Source: Brachyhypopomus gauderio (taxonomy: Eukaryota > Chordata > Actinopteri > Gymnotiformes > Hypopomidae). From it: a stretch of 64,000 nt of DNA. The stretch is from positions 5,036,129 to 5,100,128 of the forward strand of contig NC_135225.1 in NCBI RefSeq assembly GCF_052324685.1. Reading direction: 5' to 3'. Position numbers and translations under genes: made by a program. A model generated the notes under the pieces. The model did not search any database and had not been told where the DNA came from. It was given only the letters and a program-made list of their open reading frames with translations. This document shows, piece after piece, positions 37,401 through 47,929 of this stretch (positions are counted from its first letter, which is position 1; each line of letters opens with the position of its first letter).

Positions 37401-40195
37401 CAGCGAAGATGTGAGTATATCTTCACCTGGCATGTGTGTGTTTGGAAGATGGCTGCTCTGATCAACACACCTTGGTTCACCAGCAGTGGCTGGGACACCT
37501 GGGCCATATAGTGGCAGTCGTGTATACAGCAGAAAGGTTTTGTTTACCGTCCAATCAAAGGTTGTAGAGCTGGGCGATTAATCGATATTATCTATTAATT
37601 CGAATTTACAGTTAAGGACGATGTGTTTTTAAGAAAATCGATTTTCTGAGATTTAATTTTCACCACCGACGCTGCACTGTGGGCTCCCGTAGTTCAGTGA
37701 GTTTAGCACCTCCCACCCATCCACCCTCAAAACACACACACACAAACATGACGGCGGAACTTGTGTCCAAGAAAAGAGCAACTAGCTCCGTGATCTGGAG
37801 TTGGTTCGGTTTTGCGGCGTCAGATGTAGACCAAACAAGTCCTCGCTGTAAGGTGTTTGAAACCGATAGAGGGAGAGAGCGAAGAGTGCTATTCAGTTGC
37901 GCTGTCAATAAAGTTTCCCTCCGCGGGATATTTTGGATTAAGCAGTTTCTGCCTCGGTCACCGAACCCGCTTCAATGGATTATACTTTCGCGAGTGACCG
38001 TAGCGCGCGGCTCCGGGCACCTCGCGAGTGTGTAAAATGGAGACAAATTAAGTATTATATCGCGATCCATTATTAGTGTTGACTTGTAACTCCTGCGGTA
38101 GCCCAACTCAAAAGTAGACCAAAAAACCGCACCCCGCGACCCCATAATTTTTACCCGCGGCTGGATTTTCCAAACAAGCCCAATTTGGCGTGAAAAAGCG
38201 AACCTGGCAACTATTGTAGTATAAAGTATAAACTGTGGTAGTATAAAGAAACAGTGGAAGGAACATTTACCTGACGAATTTTAATGTTACATTGTGTTTC
38301 AGGTTTGAAAAGTGCTGGAATTTAGGCTAAAGTGAGGGGAGCCCTGTTCTTAATCAGAATGTAGACAGCGTGACTGTCAGTACAACATGCAAGAATTGTT
38401 CAATTGTATTTGTTTTCCATTTTATTAAAGGGCACCAAATTATTTATATCTATTTATTTTTTGAGGGTGTGTTTTATTTATTTATTTTAAGTTTGAGGTT
38501 GCATTGTGTCAATGCTTAAAGTATGTTGGAGAAAACCTTCTAAAAGTTACTGAATGTTCTCACTTGTTTACAATTTGTTTCTGCTTGCACTTTAACCTCA
38601 AAGGGGAAATTTAAGTGAAAAATAAATTAAAACTTTTTTTTACCATTCCTTTATCATCTGTAGTTTTTTAGTAGAGGAAAATAAATCTATTAAAATCGAA
38701 AATCGGATTAAAAAAAAATTAATCGAAGATTTTTTTGGAGGGCCATATCGCCCAGCTCTAAAAGGTTGCTGTTCAAGCTCTGTGTTCTCCAGGCAAACAC
38801 TGTGCTAACGATTTTGTTGCCCGTTGATTGCCATGCACATTGATATCTACTATTTAAAAGTAACACAAGCATTTTGCAATTTGGAAGGTAAAGGTGAAAA
38901 AGGTAAGATGCTAAAATGTCTCACTGTGTGAGTCACATCTAGTATGTGTACCTATACCAGACTGCAAGTCTCACTTCAGGAAGTTGCTCTTTTTTTTGTC
39001 TACCTATTTTCTTGTCTTTCCATCTTGTGATATTTACTCATTGATGTTTTTATGGATTTATGCAGTGTTTCTAATGTCTGAAGAGAGTTTTTACGTCTCG
39101 ATATGAGAATAACCTCCAGTTGATTGTGGAAAACCTTGCCTTTTCCTGTTTGGCCTTGCACTTCCTCAATCGCCTGCTTTGTGGAGCTTGTGCACTGAAA
39201 GCAGCACAATCTTTTGGATCCTGCCTTAGCCTTGGGCAATTATAGGGTGTGGTTGTAGAGTTCATGCAGACACTGAATCCTACAGCACACTATACTGTAT
39301 GACTGTTCGTTTGACACAAGGTGCATTCAGCAACCATCATTATCAGTGCAGCTTTATGCCATGCCATGACTCTGGACCACAATGTGATTTTATCTGCATC
39401 TACAGTCACATAATGATCCTAATACGCACAGATATCATTATAATACTCTTTGTGTCAAACCACATTAAATAATCGGTAAAACACGTCTGCAATAAGCGCT
39501 AAACTGGTATTGGCATGCAGCACAGTAGACACCAACATCCAGCTCTAGATCTTCCTTTATGAGTTGCTGCGGTGTGCGGAAGTCACAGAATGCTTGTTTG
39601 GGGTGGGAAAGAAGGAAGCTGTAAGATGACTCCCCAAACCACATTGTTGCACACTTCCGCTGGTGGGAATGGACTGCACAATGCAAGATCAAGCTCAAAT
39701 CTTTGGACTCGATGCAACCTTGAGTTCTTTAAAACATTTGTGGGAGAGACATACATGCACGGATTCTGTCCCTGCTGTAGTGTCTTAATTGTCCCTTCTC
39801 CGGTATATGATTGTAAGAAATTACAGTATGGACCTACTATGCTACTATGCTTTACCCAACAGTATCATTATCATAATAAGGTCCAAACCAGGGTGTCTCC
39901 TTCCAAATATCAAGACCGTTTTACTTATTCAGCATACAAGACATCTATGCAGTAACGGCTCTGGTTGTGGAACCAGAACACGTAATCAACTTAAAGGGAT
40001 TTTGATAGTGAGTGAGCAACCATCATTGACAAAGGGAACTGGTCTAGATATGCAGGTGACAGAAGTCGTTTTCCATTGATTCATCATCATTGAGTCAATG
40101 TTTCAATCAGTGGTTGCATCAATGTTCATCCTCAATTGGTATCACATCCTTCCGAGGAGGAGCTTAGGTGGGAGGCAGTATTTTCCATTGCTTAT

Positions 40196-40230
<35 letters not shown>

Positions 40231-42436
40231 GTCCTTCAACTCGTGGGTGTTCAGTCCAGCTCCACTAAGTCCACAGTACTTTATTGTAGTTCGGAGAAAC
40301 TTTTTTCTTTTTCTAGTTCTGTTATCTGTAATGTGGTCAAATCCATTTTTTTTACACCAGCCTGAATCCAGTGTGTAGTGTTTGTCATACATAGTCACTG
40401 CTTTAGGTGTCGCTAATGTCCGATGTGGTTTGGTTGCAGTAGAGTGCTTAGCAAGTAAAGGGCTCTTTTGCCCTTTACTTTTAGATAATTTTTCTATGTT
40501 TTATTTAGTTTGTGATCCTCTTAATTCAAGTGGCCTTTAGATACAGAATTAATTTCAAGGTATTAATCAAGTATTGTGGGCTGTTAAGAGGCCATTTCAA
40601 CTTCAGAGGTTGACGTTCTCACATAATCACAGTTGAATCACAGCATAGTTTTATTTTTCACTGTAAATACGGTGCACCTGTAGTTTTGCTTAATGTTGTT
40701 TTTCAGTGATTGTTTTACCCTTTATTGATTATTTTTTAAAATATAATAATATAATTAATTATTTTCTCTCTTGCTCGCTCACAGACGCGTATGCAGAGCT
40801 TACAGCCTGACCCAGCTGCACGCTACCGTAACGTGATGGAGGCTCTGGGGCGCATCGTCAGGACTGAGGGAATCTGGCGGCCAATCAGAGGGCTTAACGC
40901 CACGGCTGTGGGGGCGGGCCCCGCCCATGCGCTTTACTTTGCCTGCTATGAGAAGCTAAAAAAGAGCCTTAGTGATGTCATCCACCCAGGAGCCAACAGC
41001 CATTTGGCAAATGGTAAACCTCGTTCTCTCCCACACAGCAGCCAGAGAAGCCTAGCTTTGAGGTGTCGGACCTGAACACGCCCATGCGTATGCGTTCTTG
41101 GAATGGTGTAAGCCTACAGGAATGGAACAACAGGCTTGTGACTGCTATGATTCCCAGAGCAGCTGTATATGGATTGGTGGTCAGGCTGAAGTCCAGCTCA
41201 GCAAACCTCTCCCGTCTGCTTCTGGAGAGATAGCGTTCTGCTAATGGGGGTAGGGCCTGTTAGGTGCAGTTAGAAATTTTAATTTCTTCATCCTCTTTAA
41301 ATTATTTAATTTGTTGTCAACAAATTATACCTGTTTGAATCATTTTAATTCTTTGTTCTTAGAACAAGTTCTCTGAGGAGGAACACTCTCCCCAGGGTGT
41401 CATGAAGTGTAGTGTGATGCTGTCCTATCTCCTCATGATATATGGACTACATCCATACCAGTTCCATAACTTTTACTCATGTCATGACCTGAAATATTTG
41501 CTCTAGAATCATAGTAGGTTTCCGCAATGTTATGTATTATGTAGTGACATGCTCTACGTTGTGTCCGATGAGAGGCCCTCTAAGATCTTGGATCAAATTC
41601 TGCGTAATCTGGTGGAAATGTTGCTTGATGTTGCTTTGCATTCTCTCTTGTCTCTCTTTCTTGTTGCCTAGGTGAGGTGGTGAGTTGATAAGAGGCTCCT
41701 GGCGTGTTCGACAGCATAGGTTTTTCTGCTGTGCCCAAGTGGAATGAGTTTGATCATTTCAAAAGGAGCCACTGTGCTTTGTATGGATAGACATTATTTA
41801 GAGCTCCCAGCCATTTTGTCCTATTGTTACCTTTCTTTGGTAAAAAATTTGGTCATAGATTTATACTCACTGAAATCATGGCTACTTAAATTCTTTCTTC
41901 ACTAATTACTAAGTTTTAAGATTTTGATTAAGAAAAGGTTACCTTAATTGCAAAATGTATTGTGTCTTACCATACACATCAACCAGAATAAAGCCTCTAA
42001 TAGCCTGGCTTCATTTGCTGCGGAGATTAAAACTGCTCTTTGCAAAGTCCCTGTGGTGGTCAGCCAATGACAGTAAATAGGGTTGAAAGTGGACAAATGG
42101 CCTTTTCTGTCCGCCATTCCACATGACACACTTGGCAAATCCCTAATCTCTCCAGTTGAGATGTTCTTGGTAGCTGTCTTTTTTAGCTGATCACCAGGGA
42201 CCCTTAACTGCCATGGCTGTGGTCTGTGTCCCATCGGTGTGTGCCTGTCCAGTCAGTCTGGTAGCCTCCTCGTTGGTGCTCACTGATTGGTTGATTTTTG
42301 CAGGAACTGCAGGATGTGTGGCCACGCTGCTTCACGACGCTGCCATGAACCCGGCTGAAGGTATGCAGGACTTCAAATCAGTGGGGAACCGTCAGGGCCC
42401 TCTACGCCCTCTCAGAGGGCCTAAAATATTCTTAAA

Positions 42437-42528
<92 letters not shown>

Positions 42529-45500
42529 TCCGATTTTATTTTATCTACTTACAGTTTTACAATCGACATCTAAACAATTACAAAAATATAAGCAAATAAA
42601 TTATTCACCCATGTCTATTCAATCTGTGTTGGAAGGTGAGGGGTTAAGGGGAAGCCTGTGAGTCTGTGTCTCCCCCTATCAGGACTGTGATGCCCGCTGT
42701 TCGTTTACAGAGGGCCTGGCAGTTATAATTCAATGCAATGCCAGTTTCAAATGACAGTAAAATTGACCAATCATATCTTCCCTCTTAGTGGGCGGGCTTA
42801 ACTGTATGATAATTTCCGCCTGCTGTGGCGACGCTAGCTGTCGTTAGCCTACCGCCGCTAGCTAGTTTCGATCAGAGACCGTATAGGCCCTTTTCACACT
42901 TCCGCATTTTTTCTTCCGGAAGCTCTCGTTGCAGGGTAAAGTTACTTCCGTTACACATTAAACAATGGCAGAGTCCAATAACAAGAGCTTTTGCAGTGCA
43001 CCAGGGTGCTCGATCTCGAAGCAAAAACAGTCGTATCTCAGTTTCTACGGTTTTCCGGCTGACGACGAGCAGAAAAGAAAATGGGTTTGTGCAATTAGGA
43101 GGGATGAAGGGGAAAACTTTGTGATACGGAGCATCTTTGTGTGTAGCCAGCATTTCACTGCTGCAGACGGCTAAAGCTCGCGGCTAAAAGTTGGTGCTGT
43201 TCCCTGTTACTGTCCCCGGTACTGTTACTGTCCCCAGTACTGTTACTGTTCCCAGCCGGTTTCAGTGAAACAGTTGCTGTCCGCGTTTGAAAGATCAAGC
43301 TCTCGGCTGGGCGTACACGTACGTCCGCTTGCATCTAGCTGTTACCCGCTAGCATCTAGCCCCGGTTCGCTAGCTTCTAGCCCCGGTTCGCTAGCTTCTA
43401 GCTCCGGTTCGATAGCATCTAGCCCCGGTCCGATAGCATCTAGCCCCGGTCCGATAGCATCTAGCCCCGGTCCGATAGCATCTAGCCCCGGTCCGATAGC
43501 ATCTAGCCCCGGTCCGCTAGCTTTTAGCCCCGGTTCGCTAGCTTTTAGCCCCGGTTCGCTAGCTTTTAGCTCCGGTTCGCTAGCTTTTAGCTCCGGTTCG
43601 CTAGCTTTTAGCCCCGGTTCGCTAGCTTTTAGCCCCGGTTCGCTAGCTTTTAGCTCCGGTTCGCTAGCTTTTAGCTCCGGTTCGCTAGCTTTTAGCTCCG
43701 GTTCGCTAGCTTTTAGCTCCGGTTCGCTAGCTTTTAGCTCCGGTTCGCTAGCTTTTAGCTCCGGTTCGCTAGCTTTTAGCTCCGGTTCGCTAGCTTTTAG
43801 CTCCGGTTCGCTAGCTTTTAGCTCCGGTTCGCTAGCTTTTAGCCCCGATCCGATAGCTTCTAGCCGTGATCCGATAGCTTCTAGCCGTGATCCGATAGCT
43901 TCTAGCCGTGATCCGATAGCTTCTAGCCGTGATCCGATAGCTTCTAGCCCCGATCCGATAGCTTCTAGCCCCGATCCGATAGCTTCTAGCCCCGATCCGA
44001 TAGCTTCTAGCCCCGATCCGATAGCTTCTAGCCCCGGTTCGCTAGCTTCTAGCCGTGATCCGATAGCTTCTAGCCCCGATCCGATAGCTTCTAGACCCGA
44101 TCCGATAGCTTCTAGCCGTGATCCGATAGCATCTAGCTAGAAAAGAGCAAGCTCTCAGCTGGCAGTACACCACGAACATCTACTAGTCGAGAGTTTGCTC
44201 TTTCAAATGCGGACAGCAACTGTTCCACTGAAACCGGCTCTGAAACTAGCTGTGATCCGCTAGCATCCAGCTCTGCTCGGTAGCATCCAGCTCTGACCAT
44301 CACTCTGCTGTCGACTATATTGGACACTGAATAAACAATAACACGTAATAACTTGGTGTGTCATGAACTTTATTGATACTGATGTAAACCAAACAATCAA
44401 TAGCTGACGTCCCTTGGCTTGCTAAAGCTGGGCGTACACTGTACGATATTTTAAATGGTGTACTCAGCTCCATCTCAAACTACGACTAAATTGCAGGGAG
44501 AGTCGGCTCGTGGAGCTGCTTCAACAGTGCGATACTCTCACGAGGAGCGATTTGAATTTCAAACATGTTTGATATTCTTGCGACGCTGCGATTTCTGATC
44601 GGGAGCTGGTCGTGAGGTGTGAATCGCTCCTCATTTACCTGTGTAAACTATACGATGCACGACACGCGATTGAGCCGAAACTCAGCCCGATCGCAAAAAT
44701 AGTCGCACGAGTGAAAAATCGGCTGAAAATGGGCCAAAAATCGCACAGCTTAACCTAGCTAGATATTGTTAACTAAAGCTGTCAGTATAATATGTAATAT
44801 ATAACATAATAATATTATAATATATAACATAATAATATAGACTGTTTTACCACTCCGTAGGATGACTAATGGAACCAGCTATACCTTAAATAATAGTTAG
44901 TTACCTAGCTAGTGCTAGCTGGTGTTAGCTTACCCTGGTATAAGTGAATAAATTATTCTACAAACAATTTGTAGCCTCTATTTAACTTGGAACCGTTCGT
45001 TGTTGAATGTTCTCCAACGATACTGGAAACGTATTTAAAATTCAGTCTCGGCAGCGACGACAGGGATGAAGTAAACACACGCTCCATGCTGAGGTGAATT
45101 GACAACAACTATCTTCTGCGAGTACCGGAACTTGTTTTACCCGGCGGTGACGTATTTCCGTTTTGTTGTGAAAAGGGCCTATGGTTTCGATTCAGTCCTT
45201 TGACGTTCTCATTTACATATTCCGCTTCCGTGAACCACGGAGCTGTGAAACCTTATTTTGTTTGGAAACTTATTTTGCTTAAAAAGTTATCTAGTACAAA
45301 TGTTATTGTTTAATGCGTTTCTAAAGCTATACTGTCGTCTCGTTTTTTTCTTTATTTTATATCTCCAGTTTATTAGGAGAGTGTTAATAAAAAATGTTTC
45401 GGGGGGGTAGCGGGCCCAAGTTTAATGGTCACGGTTCGCTACTGCTTCAAATTAACATCTGACCATCATACCAAAGTGTATTTGTACACCTATCACATCA

Positions 45501-46597
45501 GTAGCTGTAGCAGTATTAAATGAAATTCAAGAATAAGGCCATAGAAGCTTTATCATGCACTCCAAGCCAGTAGGTGGCAGCAGAGAGTCCAACTGCCTGT
45601 TAAGTGAAGGCTGTGCTGGGTAAAGGCAGTCTTGTGGGAAAAGATCGGCTCTGTTGTTTTTAACAGCTGCGCTCGGCAGGAAGCTGGCCTAGTTAAGTCA
45701 TGGCATTGCTAGATATGGGCTTACATATCCAGGTGGCAGTCTGAGTGCTGTACTAGACACCTGCTCCGCTGCCTTGAATCATGCACACACTTTTAGCACT
45801 CCCATTCCCCACAGACAGGTTTGACTTTGTGCTGAAAAGCAGATTTATTTGATCTGGCCATGTCCAGATGGAATGGACCACACTGACTGTAACGAGTCCG
45901 AATGCTTATGCTTTGATGGTCTTACTGTATTTCAGCTGCAAACTTTGTTTTGACTGGTTTTTTTTTCTTTTGTTTGATGAATGTCCTGACCTGCCCTTCC
46001 CTCTTCTCTCCTGTTCTCCGGCTGTGGCCTTCGACAACCTCTTGCCGGCGCCCCCTAGTGGTGAAGCAGAGGATGCAGATGTATAACTCGCCCTACCGCA
46101 GGGTGTTGGACTGTGTGCGCTGTGTGTGGCAGCGGGAAGGGTTGGGGGCGTTCTACCGCAGTTACACCACGCAGCTCACCATGAACGTGCCCTTCCAGGC
46201 CCTACACTTCATAACCTACGAATACCTGCAGGAACAGCTCAACCCCCAGAGACACTACAACCCTTCGTCACACGTGGTGTCCGGTGCCCTGGCGGGAGCC
46301 GTGGCCGCGGCCGCCACCACGCCTCTGGACGTTTGCAAGACGCTGCTCAACACCCAGGAGTCTCTGGCCGTGCATCCCGTCAGCCAGGGCGGAGGACACA
46401 TCTCGGGGCTGGCCCACGCCTTCAGGACTGTGTACAGGCTGGGCGGCCTACCCGCGTACTTCAAAGGCGTGCAGGCGCGTATTATCTATCAGATGCCCTC
46501 CACCGCCATCAGCTGGTCGGTCTACGAGTTCTTTAAGTACATCATCACCAAACACCAGCGCGAGCGGTGGAAGAGTCAGCGGGACGCGGAGAAGTAG
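34436..46597 (+). CDS. slc25a28: Mitoferrin-2, mitochondrial iron importer (4 exons, 404 aa)
   Basis: Exons 34436-34825, 40785-41013, 42304-42360 and 46059-46597 join in phase to 1,215 bases. Mitoferrin-2 is an inner-membrane SLC25 carrier that brings ferrous iron into the matrix for haem and iron-sulphur cluster synthesis. The three carrier signatures are present: FPVDCVK (124-130), NPAEVVK (222-228) and TPLDVCK (313-319). The mitoferrin histidines fit H120 (MEHC), H178 ([11 protein letters not shown]) and H275 (QALHF), and the M267-N268 pair is in QLTMNVPFQ. The start is the first ATG after an in-frame TAG; a second Met is at residue 21. The N-terminal arm before the first helix is about 100 residues, longer than my memory of human SLC25A28 (364 aa). 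The 3' UTR runs to about 47,650. Confidence 0.97.
35364..35650 (+). repeat. 33-bp minisatellite in slc25a28 intron 1
   Basis: Nearly nine tandem copies of a 33-base unit containing AACTACAGGACTAGTTGGGA then CAGACTAGCGAAA, with single-base variants (GGATTAG, TTATGACAG, CTAGTGA) shared by neighbouring copies. Because 33 is a multiple of three it stays open and looks like a peptide repeat, but it is intronic. Confidence 0.95.
37565..38760. mobile_element. 1.2-kb hAT element remnant with BED finger and 8-bp target duplication
   Basis: The inverted ends are TAGAGCTGGGCGAT at the left and ATCGCCCAGCTCTA at the right. The flanks carry AAAGGTTG on both sides (37,557-37,564 and 38,761-38,768), a perfect 8-bp duplication. 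The interior keeps the start of a transposase on the plus strand near 37,748: [20 protein letters not shown] then [15 protein letters not shown], which resembles a BED zinc finger start. The frame then runs into unrelated sequence and the catalytic domain is absent, so this is an internally deleted copy. It lies in slc25a28 intron 1. Confidence 0.92.
38769..40195. other. slc25a28 intron 1, unannotated part
   Basis: Sequence between the hAT remnant and the G run. Open frames on both strands at 39,000-39,265 and 39,465-40,079 have no recognisable domains. I see no RNA gene and no transposon end structures. Confidence 0.45.
40196..40229. repeat. 34-base G homopolymer
   Basis: An uninterrupted run of 34 G in slc25a28 intron 1, about 560 bases before exon 2. 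Such a run would be prone to G-quadruplex formation and to length errors in sequencing or assembly. Confidence 0.93.
42440..42524. repeat. (TA)n microsatellite
   Basis: About 42 TA units beginning some 80 bases after the donor of slc25a28 exon 3. Confidence 0.96.
42965..43174 (+). CDS. THAP-domain fragment (69 aa), transposon-derived
   Basis: The zinc-binding pattern of a C2CH THAP finger is present: C-x4-C in FCSAPGC near the N-terminus, [19 protein letters not shown] in the middle with the conserved Pro and Trp, and C-x2-H in VCSQHF near the end. The frame stops four residues after the finger (AADG stop), where a full THAP protein would continue with the AVPTIF-type box and more domains. 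It lies inside the element at 42,885 and is probably a truncated first exon rather than a host gene. Confidence 0.7.
   Translation: MAESNNKSFCSAPGCSISKQKQSYLSFYGFPADDEQKRKWVCAIRRDEGENFVIRSIFVCSQHFTAADG
43254..43306 (+). repeat. Left arm of a 52-bp repeat flanking the 21-bp array
   Basis: Starts AGCCGGTTTCAGTGAAACAG and continues through TTGCTGTCCGCGTTTGAAAG. The inverted partner is at 44,188-44,239. Its last part plus the next bases (AAAGATCAAGCTCTCGGCTG, 43,288-43,317) also recur in direct orientation at 44,141-44,170. Confidence 0.88.
43340..44140 (+). repeat. 21-bp minisatellite array, about 38 copies
   Basis: The unit is of the type TAGCTTCTAGCCCCGGTTCG. Variants are grouped by position: CCGGTCCGATAGCATC in the first third, CTCCGGTTCGCTAGCTTTTA in the middle, and CGTGATCCGATAGCTTC in the last third. 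Since 21 is a multiple of three the whole array is open for 291 codons on the plus strand, but the product would be a Ser/Pro/Ala repeat of no known family. It lies inside the THAP-bearing transposon. Confidence 0.95.
44188..44239 (-). repeat. Right arm of the 52-bp inverted repeat flanking the 21-bp array
   Basis: The reverse complement begins AGCCGGTTTCAGTGGAACAG and matches the left arm at 43,254 with only a few differences. Both arms read as a peptide of the type [13 protein letters not shown] on their respective strands. Confidence 0.88.
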
Positions 46598-47631
46598 GAT
46601 GTCCTGCACGTCCTGTCTGGAGCTCACCTGGCCTCCACGCTGGAGAGGGACTGACTAGCTGCAGAAAAGATGAATGATACGCACATATGGAATCCATTCT
46701 CTCTTTTCTGTTTACCTCTTGTAAGTGCAGTTTAATAAGATCTAGGGCTCTACGAATGACTTGATGAGAAGATACAAGGGTATATGATGCTGCAGTCTTT
46801 GTAATGCAGTCAAGAACGCATATCTCTTTAGCAACCCAATTGTTATTCATGTTGGTCCCACCAGGGGGCATCAGATGCCTCTGTTTAGGTAAATGAAGGC
46901 AATGGTGGTGTTTATAATTTCTCGGTGGGGTATAGAAGCTGGGGAAAGTAGCCTTTATAAACTCAAAAGTGCAGCCATAAACCATACATGGAAAACATGT
47001 AGATTCTTCAAAGTAATATGTATTCATTTATTGGTGGATATATTGAGTTCAAAATAGTTTAAACCTTTAACCATAATTAAAGTATTTAGGAGAATCTATT
47101 AATCTAAGTAATTTTTTTTTTTTTTTATCGGCTCGGGTAGTGATCAGAGATAAAAAAAAACATTGTTGGAGGATGTATTGTTTGGTTGAGACATTTCTTT
47201 ACCAAAGTTAAATCACGATTTTTCATCCAAACTATTTCAGCAGAATCCCAGGATCTACAAATAGGCGTCTTGCTCTAGAGGGCATAAATGAGGATAAGTG
47301 CAGTTGAATCATTCATCAGTTCTTGTCTGTACGTCCCTGCATTATCTGTTTGTACGCCACAGTGAAACTAATGGGTCATTGGATCACCGTTCCGATCTGT
47401 TCTTACTGTATCAACGCTGATACTGTTCTGTATCAACGCTGCTGGCCGTTTAAGAGACAGTTGGCCCTTAATGCACTGCAGTCAGAATGGTTGTGGACTT
47501 TGTGAAATCATCCTAGTTGGTTTTAAACTGATTTGGCCCCACTGCTGCTTGTCTTGTTACTCACTGTTGATCTTTGATGGTCATGGCGCTTTTGGCACCG
47601 GTTTCCCTTGTACCCTCATTTCTCCGCTTTC

Positions 47632-47637
47632 AATAAA
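47632..47637 (+). terminator. slc25a28: Polyadenylation signal of slc25a28
   Basis: AATAAA in the context TTTCAATAAAGCAG, about 1.03 kb after the stop codon at 46,597. The intervening sequence has no other gene and is a plausible 3' untranslated region. Confidence 0.6.
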
Positions 47638-47749
47638 GCAGCAGTGCAGTGACTCCTGCCTGCTTAAACTGCAGCGAGCTTCGCTTCTTTCGTCCCAAAA
47701 TCTGGTTAAGTGACCGAGTTGATATTTAATGCCCAAATGCACCCTGCTC

Positions 47750-47928
47750 TCACTTCTCCTTCTGCCCCTCGCTGTCCGAGCTCCTCTCACATTCCTGGTA
47801 TGTACGGCTCAACCACAGCAGCGGCCGCCCACAGACGGGGCAGTTGAAAAGGAGCTCTGTTGGTGGTATGTCCGATGTTTGGTCTAAATCACAGGTGCGC
47901 GCGTGGCCTTTGACCCTGTGCGTTGTCA
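47750..47928 (-). CDS. Weak candidate last exon with a CPVCGRPLLW zinc-binding tail
   Basis: On the minus strand a polypyrimidine-like stretch and CCCCCAG acceptor at 47,929 precede an open frame ending at 47,750. It encodes GHARTCDLDQTSDIPPTELL followed by FNCPVCGRPLLW and a charged end ECERSSDSEGQKEK. The CPxCxxxLLW motif and acidic tail remind me of the C-terminus of the SLX1 structure-specific endonuclease subunit. An ATTAAA lies 25 bases downstream, tail-to-tail with slc25a28. I found no GIY-YIG domain or other upstream exons in the window, so it may be a relic or a chance frame. Confidence 0.22.
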
Positions 47929-47929
47929 C

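Larger units (their letters stand above)
42885..45180. mobile_element. 2.3-kb DNA transposon with THAP-finger gene and 21-bp array
   Basis: The inverted ends AGGCCCTTTTCACA (42,885) and TGTGAAAAGGGCCT (ending 45,180) are each flanked by AT, consistent with a 2-bp AT duplication. Just inside the left end is a short THAP-domain frame on the plus strand. The centre is a large 21-bp tandem array. Near the right end a short minus-strand frame opens at about 45,088. A region near 44,425-44,700 (CTGGGCGTACACTGTACGAT) resembles the end of another small element and may be nested. THAP plus 2-bp duplication suggests the ISL2EU group or a relative; no transposase catalytic domain remains. It lies in slc25a28 intron 3. 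Confidence 0.72.

Noticed and set aside
43265-44140. Plus-strand open frame of 291 codons rich in Ser, Pro and Ala
   Set aside because: It is the 21-bp minisatellite read in frame. The unit length keeps it open by arithmetic, and it sits in a transposon inside an intron.
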